Source: Muraenolepis orangiensis (Eukaryota > Chordata > Actinopteri > Gadiformes > Muraenolepididae). Taken from it: a stretch of DNA of 64,000 nucleotides. Positions 55,504 through 64,000 of the stretch are shown here, piece by piece. Every line of letters starts with the position of its first letter. Position 1 is the first letter of the stretch. The notes under the pieces are model-generated. The model was not told where the DNA came from and did no database searches. It saw only the letters and a list, made by a program, of their open reading frames with translations. Location of the stretch: contig CM051007.1 of the NCBI GenBank assembly GCA_027704905.1, positions 16,887,672 through 16,951,671 on the forward strand, written 5' to 3'. Position numbers and translations under genes: made by a program.

Positions 55504-57126
55504 TTACACTTTTACCTGAATTATTGTACTTCTACCTGAGCACTGGTTCAGTTCTTGGAGACTTGTTAGAAAGGAAATGCACTTTTGACTTCTGGTGACG
55601 AGTTGTTCTCTTACCTTCCTTTGTTGAAGCACACTATTGCACACTAACGGTGCAAGCTGCTTAATGGGAGTAGCAGCACCGATATCAATATCATGGGTTA
55701 GCACATTGGTACATGATGGCACATCATTGAACAGAGTGGGACAGGAGTGAAGTAAACTTATTATATCACTCCTCTGACATTCAGTCAGAGACGACAGATG
55801 TATTTCTAAGCTTGACAGAAACTCTGAGTTTGATAGCCTACCACAGTGTGGACCATCAGCCAACATGGTCAAACCATCATCAGACATGACTTCTGCACAA
55901 ACCAGAGAAGCGGAGATCGTATCAGGGGCGGCAGTCTCCGGAGTTTTTTCCTGCTTCCCCTGGACAGCCTCTCTGGAATGATAAGACTTGATCATGTTAA
56001 TGTGGCATAACCAAGTTTTCCTTCGCCACTCAGGCGTGTGGATAATGTAATCTGTGTCAGACACTTTACGGTCCACTGCATAGGGTCCTGAGAAACGGGC
56101 AGTAAGAGCAGATCCAGGCATGGGTAGTAGAACCAGAACTTGATCCCCAGGTTGAAACTGGCGCTCCACCGCCTTCCTGTCAAACCTCCTTTTCATTCTC
56201 TCTTGAGAGGAAGAGAGAGCCTCTTTTGCCACTGTCAATGCACAACGCAGCCGTTTCTTACACTGAGAGACAAAGTCCACCACCTTAATCTTCTTAGTGG
56301 GGTTAGACATAAACCGCTCCTTTAACACCTTAAGGGGGCCACGCACATTGTGCCCAAACACAAGTTCAGCTGGGCTAAATCCAAGAGACTCTTGCTTTGC
56401 GTCACGGATAGCAAAGAGAACAAAGGGGACTCCCTCATCCCATTGTTTTCCTGTATCTCCACAGTACTTCCTTAACATGGACTTTAAAGTTTGATGCCAG
56501 CGCTCCAGCGCGCCCTGTGACTCTGGGTGATATGCACTAGACACTGCGTGAGAGACACCTAAAGACTGCAAAGTCTGCTTAAAGGTCCTGGAAAGGAAAT
56601 GAGTTCCTTGATCAGTCTGCACGATTTTTGGTAACCCAAAGGTAGTAAAGAACTTAGTCAGCGCTTTTGTGATGGCTGGAGCGGTGATTCTTCGTAGAGG
56701 AATTGCCTCAGGAAAACGAGTGGTAACACACATAACAGTTAACAAAAACTGGTGATCAACTTTTGTCCTGGGCAAAGGACCAACACAGTCTACAATGACA
56801 TGATCAAATGGCTCACCAACAGCAGGGATAGGCCGCAACGGCGCTGGAGGCACTACCTGGTTCGGTTTTCCCACAATTTGGCAGGTGCGGAAAGTGTTAT
56901 AAAAACGCACCGCATCAGCTTTCAGTCCTGGCCAGAAGAAGTGTCTTAGGATACGGTCATACGTCTTAGTGATCCCTAGATGTCCAGACCATAAATGTTC
57001 GTGTGCTAGCTCAAGAACATGCTGTCGACAACCAACCGGTACCACTATCTGTTGAACTGTGCCCCAGTCCCCACTTGCATCACCTGGCCGTGAAATCCAG
57101 TTACGCATCAGCACCCCGTTACTCAT
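55504..57126 (-). CDS. Gmr1-like integrase joined to RT N-terminus, unit 3 (open frame)
   Basis: One open frame of 540 codons. The zinc domain has H44 and H49 (HLWSGH) and C82, but the partner of C82 reads Phe (FRTC), so HHCC looks broken. The DDE core is complete: D113 (VDCVGPLP), D172 (TDQGTHF) and E208 (PESQGALERW), with 35 residues between D172 and E208. A GPY-type C-terminal module lies near 346-349 (ARFSGPYAVDRK). Then, in the same frame, LFNDVPSCTNVLTHDIDIGA at about 465-484 matches the segment that opens gypsy RTs. Integrase before RT is the Gmr1-like order. Residues after about 490 are read-through into host L2 sequence. Coding also continues open 5' of the ATG to the LTR at 57,303. 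Confidence 0.82.
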   Translation of the reverse strand: MSNGVLMRNWISRPGDASGDWGTVQQIVVPVGCRQHVLELAHEHLWSGHLGITKTYDRILRHFFWPGLKADAVRFYNTFRTCQIVGKPNQVVPPAPLRPIPAVGEPFDHVIVDCVGPLPRTKVDHQFLLTVMCVTTRFPEAIPLRRITAPAITKALTKFFTTFGLPKIVQTDQGTHFLSRTFKQTLQSLGVSHAVSSAYHPESQGALERWHQTLKSMLRKYCGDTGKQWDEGVPFVLFAIRDAKQESLGFSPAELVFGHNVRGPLKVLKERFMSNPTKKIKVVDFVSQCKKRLRCALTVAKEALSSSQERMKRRFDRKAVERQFQPGDQVLVLLPMPGSALTARFSGPYAVDRKVSDTDYIIHTPEWRRKTWLCHINMIKSYHSREAVQGKQEKTPETAAPDTISASLVCAEVMSDDGLTMLADGPHCGRLSNSEFLSSLEIHLSSLTECQRSDIISLLHSCPTLFNDVPSCTNVLTHDIDIGAATPIKQLAPLVCNSVLQQRKVREQLVTRSQKCISFLTSLQELNQCSGRSTIIQVKV

Positions 57127-57303
57127 AATAAATGTCTGCTTCTCACTGCACTTACTAGGATCCTCAACAACCGCAGCGAAACACTTGCCTACGGACGGAT
57201 CTGCTTTCTGAGCGCTGATGAGTGCATTTCGGGTCAGCGGCAGTGATACCTCAGCAACAGTAGTACGTTCTGCTACCTTGTCCGACTCCTGGGACGACCC
57301 ACT

Positions 57304-57748
57304 TGTTACGACCCCATACCAGATCTAGGGGATATGGGATATAACAATATAAAAACCGGGGGGACAAGAACCAGAGGAGATGGGAGAATACAAAAATAAA
57401 CAAGGTTTATTGTGAAAGGGTAACAAAACAGGTTTCCGAGAAACACATGAAATGAAAACTACTAACCCTACACTAACTGATCAAAATACAAGTAACGCTA
57501 AATAGCCACAACCTAAACTTCCACGGACAACCTACAAAACTAAGATATCTAATACCGCCGTCGTCTCAAACAGAACCCACAAGAACAACTCGGGAGTTGT
57601 CGTCTGGCCCACTGGCCCCATGGAAGTGTCTCTCCCAGCCTTTTATCCTCTTATCCTGATTGAGCACACCTGTGCTCAATCAAGCCGTTACCTGGGAGAA
57701 ACGATAAGAACACACAAACACTACGGCTACACACACACAGCCGTAACA
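57304..57748 (-). mobile_element. LTR D, unit 3
   Basis: TGTTACGGCTG to GGGTCGTAACA, 445 bp, as in units 1 and 2. Confidence 0.85.
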
Positions 57749-58101
57749 CCCCCCCCACATAAGAGCAAACGTGTAGTTTGCAATATGTAAGAGTAACTGA
57801 AAATATGTATAGTGTAAATATGATGTAGTGCAATGAGTGAAAAATGTACTGGCGGAGATAACTGCAGACCATCTCACCCACGGGACAGTGCGTCCGCCAC
57901 CACGTTGTCTGCCCCCTTTTTGTGCTTGATCTCCAAGTTGTAGCCCTGCACCAACAGGGCCCAACGCATCAACCGCTGGTTGTGGTTGTACATCTGAGCT
58001 AAAAACACAAGGGGGTTATGGTCGGTGTACACAATCACTGGGTGTGAACTAGAGCCAACATACACTTCGAAGTGCTGGAGAGCAAGGAGCATGGCCATAG
58101 C
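57749..58101 (-). pseudogene. Gmr1-like RNase H fragment, unit 3
   Basis: A 74-codon frame (58,098-57,874) identical in content to the other units, followed by the polypurine tract at LTR D. Confidence 0.82.
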
Positions 58102-58279
58102 ATTGGATAAAAGCGTCTGCTAAACGACTGTAATGTAATATAATGTAATGTAAGGCTAGTTATATTTGCCTTGAAACATAATGGAGGATATAAAGACCGT
58201 ATAAAGACCAAAATATCCCATTCTTACTACATTTATCACAAAACACTTTCACACACACATTTGATCTTTGACCAACCAC

Positions 58280-59989
58280 CAGTGGCGGCTGGCCCATAGG
58301 GGGCGATGGGGCGCCGCCCCCCCTAAACCACACGTACAAACAAAATATAATTAATAGATATATATAAATTGTCAATATGTGTGTGTTTAAAATATGGAAT
58401 GCACCCAGAAATATGTGTAAAATATGATTTTTAAATAATTTGCGCAACATAATATGCTTTTCCTAGTACACATATGCCTAGTACACTGCAGCTTTAAGGG
58501 CGCATTTGTATGACGCTGCTGCTGGAGTGCTTTTCAAATCGCCCCACGGAGGCGGGTCTCTGTAGCAGTTTAGCCAATTGCTGAATCAAGATATAAACGA
58601 GTGACATAAAATGTAGCCAATCAGCGTCCTCAAAACGTCTTCCGGGAGGGCGCTTTTCAAATCGACCCTCCCGGAAGACTTTGGAGCATCGAGCATCGTC
58701 ATTTGTGTGTGTCACATATTATGCTCTGTCTCTGCGGGCGCCATTTTAACTACAACTTTCAACAATGGCGAGCGTGAGCACTACCCCAAGACTCAACCCG
58801 GTCCCTAACTCGGTGAGCACTACCCCAAGACTCAACCCGGTCCCTAACTCGGTGACATCTCTCATTCAAGAGCCGTTTGAGAGAAGAAGTTTGGCGGACA
58901 AACTTAAGGTGAAAGATCTGGGCCCAGATCAACCTGATCTTGTGTTTTCATGTTTTCATTTTCTGACTGACATTTGAGTTAAGTTTCTCAGTTAGAGAGA
59001 TACAATTTTCTATGTTTTACTGCATTTTACTGCAGCAACCCTGCACACTTACTCCTCAGAATGGACTGTTAACAAGTCACTCAATTACAGTTTTATCTAT
59101 GGGACCGTGTCATTTCAGTTTTTGAGCAGCCCCGAGCAAAAGCAATGGTGTGTTGGAGGATGTTGTTTTTACATGTCCCAAGGAAGGTCTTTATATGTTC
59201 ACATCCATTGACACACTTATTTGAATTTAAAAACCAACACTGAACAGTTAATGAGTGTGTGGGTTGGAGTTGGAATACAGTTCTTGATATTGTAATAAAA
59301 GTCCTGATTGAAATGTCTTTTCAGCAATTTTTTACATGTGTTAATATTTAGGTTAAGCTAATTCTCATTTAGATGTATAGTATAGCTTTGGTTTGCTTGG
59401 TATTGGTTTGCTTGTCCTGGTAAGCTAACTTGGTAATAGAAGTTGAACAAACAAAGTTTTACATGTTGAGCCAACTTCATAGACATTTGTAAAAACTTGA
59501 TAAAATAAGTTTAACCAACATCTTTTTAAGTTATCTTAACTAATATTTTCTAGTCCAAATAACTTGACACATGAAGTTGTCAACAGACTACAAGTTGTAT
59601 CAACTAATTTATTGAAGTGTAATCAACTAAATGTTGAATCAAATTGACTAAACTTAACTCAGTCAAAGCAACAAGATGACTTGACTTAGTCAAGTTGAGT
59701 CAACAAATCATTTTTAACAGTTTAGCTGTTCAACTTGATGAAGGCTACAGGATAGGGATCTGTCAACACAATGAGGAGGTGGACAAAAACACATCCTGTC
59801 TAAAAGAATAGACTGTGTGAAGTTCTGTGGTGCCTTTGAGCTGGCCTTGCGTGGCCATGATGAAAGTGATGGACAGAAGGGCGACATTTCAATACAAAAA
59901 GTAATTGTATATAATGTAATTAACAATATGTAATTGTAAAAAAAAAATGGTATAGCCCCCCCTGGTGAAAAATGCACCAGCCGCCACTG
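58280..59989 (+). mobile_element. hAT-type non-autonomous DNA transposon, unit 3
   Basis: Perfect 13-bp inverted ends and the CCAACCAC duplication at 58,272-58,279 and 59,990-59,997. 1,710 bp, the shortest of the three. Confidence 0.9.
58765..58977 (+). other. hAT-element coding piece with two VNTR copies, unit 3 (open)
   Basis: A 70-codon frame: MASV, two 13-residue repeats starting at 58,774, then the EPFERRSLADKLKVKDLGPD segment. Otherwise as in unit 2. Confidence 0.6.
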
Positions 59990-60443
59990 CCAACCACTCA
60001 AATATGGAAGGAAACCCTCTGATACTTAAGAGAGCCTCCTCCAGCAGGGGGCTCTCTGGTGGGCCACCTGGTGGTCAAGCAGAGGAACAGCAGCACTAGC
60101 TCCCATCAGCACCACCTCGACCAGCAGCACCAGCACTAGGCAGACGGGAGCCCTGTCTAACGATTGAACACTTCCTCCACCTTCTCCACAAAGAGGAGCA
60201 GACTGAGAGCATGTGGCTGTAAAAGATACATGCTGCCATCTGATAAAAAAATGTATATGAGACCTTAAGTTAATGTATTATAATACATGTATTATTAGGA
60301 CATGACAATGCTTTATTATGTTATGCTTTATTATGTTTCACATGAGTCCACATTTATGCATGGCCAGACTATACCCCTTGAGGACATTGTGGGGAAACCA
60401 GTCTCTGGTCTCAAAACTGGTGTGTCCAGTCTCAAACACGTTC

Positions 60444-60852
60444 TGAACTCCCGTCTCATGTCAGGACGGCAGAGTCCCTCGCCAGCTTCCGCAAGAGACT
60501 CAAGACCCACCTGTTCAGAGTCCACCTGGACTCTCCTTGACCCCTCCTTCTCCTTTGTGAAACCCCTAAACTTGCTTAAGTCCTGACATTAATAGCTCTT
60601 AGCATGTTGTATATGTTAGCAAGTGTATATCCTTAATGTTGATAACACGCTCTTATCACAGCTACTTAAGCAGGTGACCTAGCAGTACGAAATTGTGTTA
60701 TTCATCTTGTTAAAATGAATACTTGTGAACTGCTGTATTTTTATGTTTGCGTACCCCAGTGTTATGCTATTGTCTGCTTCAACTAATGTACACCTTGTAA
60801 GTCGCTTTGGATAAAAGCGTCTGCCAAATGCCCTAAATGTAAATGTAAATGT
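60444..60852 (+). mobile_element. L2-type LINE 3' fragment, unit 3
   Basis: Same as in unit 1. Confidence 0.78.
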
Positions 60853-60960
60853 ACAATAATAAAGAACAACAAATATACACAGACACAAATGTACAAGTAC
60901 AACACTGAATGTCATTTTATTGCAGTACATGTATTACATGTCATACAGTACATTGATGTA

Positions 60961-61779
60961 TTACTTTGAATCAGTGTGCTTAGTGACGATCATGTGGATG
61001 GCCAAGGACAGACCGGTCATCAAGATGCAGTACTCCTTAAAGTCCATGCTGCCGTCCTTGTCCTCGTCCAGCTCCTTCATCACATCCCCCAGTATGCCAT
61101 CCTGCACGGAGCACAAGCAGCAGACCATGCATGCTTCTTTAGTTTATTGTTTTATTGCACAAAAGAACATATTTAACCAGGTGGGGCTCATTGAGATTTA
61201 ACATTTATTTTACAAGAGAGACCTGGCCAAGATAGCAGCAGCAGCATACAATACAATACAATATCATACATACCGTGAACAATGTACAACACCACATAAG
61301 AATCACCCTTTGACACATTTGCATGGCAGAGAAGAAGCAAGAGCTTCGAGGCTGCTTTCATCATTGTATTGTGACAGGGTCACAATACTTAAATTCAATA
61401 GCAGACAGGTTAATATGTTTTTCAAATAGATGTATGAAAGTAAACATAGTGAAGCACTTGTGTGACTCACCCCAGGGAGTTGAGGCAGTTGTTCTGCCAT
61501 CATCTTAGAAAGTTCCTTCTTGCTAATTGTTGTGGGATTGTCCCCTTCTTCAGAAGCTGCGTATTTTACAAATGTTCCATATAAGAGGGCCAGACCGGTC
61601 TCCAGGGCAGTAAATGCTTCAGCCATATTTGTCTGGTTTAGCAAGACCGGTTGAGCTAGAAAAGATTGCACAGTCAATCAAAATGAATCAATACTTTCAA
61701 TTAAAATTCACCAGACATGTTTGTTGACATTACAGCATCCATGTTAAATCACCTACATAAACATAAAAAATATATATAC

Positions 61780-61823
<44 letters not shown>

Positions 61824-62047
61824 GTATATATATTTTTACATACATATATATAAATATATATATACACACACATCTATACAGAAATTGTACAGAAATTAAA
61901 ATTTTATATATATTTAATATATATATATAGAAATACACACATAAAACACAAAATGTGTACATTTCTGTACATTTCTGTTTGTTCATTTCTCAAAATTGTT
62001 CTTTCTCTTACCTGTGCAGGTGGGTTATCTGGAAAATAATAAATGTG
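60961..62047 (-). CDS. S100-type EF-hand calcium-binding protein (copy G, unit 3)
   Basis: Last exon 60,961-61,101; coding part of the second exon 61,471-61,626 in an exon to 61,655; leader exon from 62,012; TATA at 62,074-62,082. The predicted 98-residue product is the same as copies E and F, with an intact frame and splice sites. Together the three copies would give three doses of one protein if all are expressed. Confidence 0.92.
61778..61822. repeat. (TA)n microsatellite in S100 intron 1, unit 3
   Basis: Same position as in units 1 and 2. Confidence 0.9.
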
Positions 62048-62698
62048 AGTTGTAAGTAAACGGTAAGCTCACTGCCTATATAGCTCGTCTTTCACCCCTC
62101 CCATTTTCTCTCTATTGAGAGAAAATGCCCTGAAAACCTGTCAGGTTCCTTAAACCTGTGGAACCACACCGACATTTCAAAGGTGTGGTGAAGAAATGTG
62201 CATGAATGTATAGAACCGAGCCTACAGCAACACAGTCCTGGGTCATGGCATGGGAGATCTAATGCTCTAGCTCTGGTGCCATGTAAATAGAACTGCATAC
62301 CTCTGCTCTCTACCTGTTTATACTTTCCTGTGTATTATATATATATATGCATATAAACCTATAATTCTGCACATATCTCATACATACTCTATATTTGTTT
62401 ATTTTTATTGCATATATTATTTGTATTCTTATGGTGTTGTTTTGTAGACTGAGGGACAGAATGCTTACTCCCCGTAAGCATTCCTATATACTTGTTACAA
62501 ATGGCCACTAAAAATATCTTGTATCTTGTATCTTTATATCTTGTAAGTTATTTTATACCTGTTTTTAGTAGTGGCTTTTATTTCTTTAAATTCTAGACTA
62601 TTTTCCATCTTATTTATCCACTGTACATTATATATTACAATGCACTTTACTGCAACATTTGCACTCTGGTTAGATGCCAAATTATTTTCACTGTATTC

Positions 62699-64000
62699 AT
62701 TGGCTCAGCAGGTGAAGAGGATACATGGGAGGAAGTGGATGTTTGTCTCACGCACTCAACACACATCTTTCAACCGGCTGGACAACTCAACTTCTTGCTT
62801 CCAGGTCATGAAGTTGTCCACACGCTGTCTTGTTTGTGGACTGGCTGGCCCTCAGGTGGGGACCCCAAGGACATAGTCAGTGGAAATGGATTTCTGTTTT
62901 GGTTAAATGCATGGTTTCTTCTGAGTCTCAAACCGATGAATGGATTTAATAACAAAGTGATATTTGCTTTTATAAGAATCTTTCAGTAAAAGTAGTACGT
63001 AACTGGAGGTGTATGATAATGTAATGTCTTCCACCGCAGGCTGAAAACCCATCTCTTCAGGACACACTTCCCGGATCCTTCCTCGTAGCGCTATGTCGAT
63101 TATCTAAGTAGATTACATATTATAGATAGGTAGATATTGTTCTAGATATGTTTTTTCTAGATGTTTTCCAACTTATTGTACTTGCCTTACACTTTTACCT
63201 GAATTATTGTACTTCTACCTGAGCACTGGTTCAGTTCTTGGAGACTTGTTAGAAAGGAAATGCACTTTTGACTTCTGGTGACGAGTTGTTCTCTTACCTT
63301 CCTTTGTTGAAGCACACTATTGCACACTAACGGTGCAAGCTGCTTAATGGGAGTAGCAGCACCGATATCAATATCATGGGTTAGCACATTGGTACATGAT
63401 GGCACATCATTGAACAGAGTGGGACAGGAGTGAAGTAAACTTATTATATCACTCCTCTGACATTCAGTCAGAGACGACAGATGTATTTCTAAGCTTGACA
63501 GAAACTCTGAGTTTGATAGCCTACCACAGTGTGGACCATCAGCCAACATGGTCAAACCATCATCAGACATGACTTCTGCACAAACCAGAGAAGCGGAGAT
63601 CGTATCAGGGGCGGCAGTCTCCGGAGTTTTTTCCTGCTTCCCCTGGACAGCCTCTCTGGAATGATAAGACTTGATCATGTTAATGTGGCATAACCAAGTT
63701 TTCCTTCGCCACTCAGGCGTGTGGATAATGTAATCTGTGTCAGACACTTTACGGTCCACTGCATAGGGTCCTGAGAAACGGGCAGTAAGAGCAGATCCAG
63801 GCATGGGTAGTAGAACCAGAACTTGATCCCCAGGTTGAAACCGGCGCTCCACCGCCTTCCTGTCAAACCTCCTTTTCATTCTCTCTTGAGAGGAAGAGAG
63901 AGCCTCTTTTGCCACTGTCAATGCACAACGCAGCCGTTTCTTACACTGAGAGACAAAGTCCACCACCTTAATCTTCTTAGTGGGGTTAGACATAAACCGC
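62699..64000. repeat. Tandem unit 4, start only
   Basis: Sequence from GGCTCAGCAGGTGAAGAGGA onward repeats the start of units 1-3 through the L2 tail (to 63,322) and into the Gmr1-like fragment. The window ends inside it, so the array probably continues. Confidence 0.9.
63323..64000 (-). pseudogene. Gmr1-like integrase-RT fragment, unit 4 (cut by window end)
   Basis: Open from the window end (MSNPTKKIKVVDF at 63,993) through the integrase C-terminus and RT entry to 63,187. It lacks the unit 1 frameshift and the unit 2 stop. It has one residue change, VERRFQPGDQ for VERQFQPGDQ. The catalytic core lies outside the window. Confidence 0.8.

Larger units (their letters stand above)
55018..62698. 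repeat. Tandem unit 3 (about 7.68 kb)
   Basis: The same contents and order. The unit is about 105 bp shorter than unit 2, mainly because the VNTR has two copies and the ~26-bp insertion and the 12-bp stretch of unit 2 are absent. An extra TGTTAAC-type word near 59,066 and a few substitutions are specific to it. Confidence 0.9.

Noticed and set aside
39447..64000. Pure assembly duplication of one unit
   Set aside because: Units differ by several independent indels, VNTR number and substitutions, which a simple duplicated contig would not show. Collapse or mis-ordering of units cannot be excluded from sequence alone.

Overview
The window looks like nuclear DNA from a teleost fish. It has spliced vertebrate-type genes with TATA boxes, GT/AG introns and AATAAA signals, long (CA)n and (AT)n runs, and a dense nest of fish-type retroelements: Rex1/CR1-L2-like LINEs, an L1-like LINE, several Ty3/gypsy families, a tRNA-derived SINE and a hAT-type non-autonomous DNA transposon. 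No prokaryotic operon, rRNA gene or CRISPR array is present. Nothing in the sequence names the species.

The only host genes I can support are S100-type EF-hand calcium-binding protein genes. Six have an intact coding structure: 11,771-12,515 (-), 14,567-15,925 (-), 34,490-35,528 (+), and three near-identical copies at 45,489-46,575, 53,274-54,364 and 60,961-62,047 (-). A seventh, 6,880-7,466 (-), has lost its start. Relic pieces lie near 10.4, 26.7, 30.76 and 38.12 kb. The intact genes share one plan: a TATA box, a short non-coding exon, an exon coding about 50 residues with the S100-type N-terminal EF-hand, and an exon coding 40-46 residues with the canonical EF-hand. The window is therefore part of an expanded S100 cluster.

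Layout. 0.3-3.8 kb: broken Ty3/gypsy pol ending in its LTR, with a foreign LTR inserted in its integrase. 4.8-6.6 kb: an LTR and a minisatellite-filled LTR element. 6.9-16 kb: S100 loci with a LINE, duplicated flanks and a SINE. 16-18 kb: a 5'-truncated LINE. 18.4-22.9 kb: an L1-like element split by a second LINE and cut by a gypsy/chromodomain element. 23.9-25.6 kb: an inverted second copy of the minisatellite LTR element. 25.6-31.8 kb: LINE fragments, a second pol fragment and S100 relics. 31.8-34.3 kb: another gypsy element (gag-PR-RT) with its 5' LTR, plus a solo LTR. 34.3-46.7 kb: a large tail-to-tail inverted repeat around a spacer near 38.0 kb, with one S100 gene in each arm.

From about 39.45 kb to the window end, a 7.7-7.8 kb segment is repeated in tandem (three full units and the start of a fourth). 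Each unit holds one S100 gene, a rearranged integrase-RT fragment with Gmr1-like domain order, one LTR, a 1.7-1.8 kb hAT-type element with a 39-bp VNTR, and LINE tails. The S100 genes are the likely functional content. The repeats record how the locus was duplicated and probably supplied the homology that drove it.
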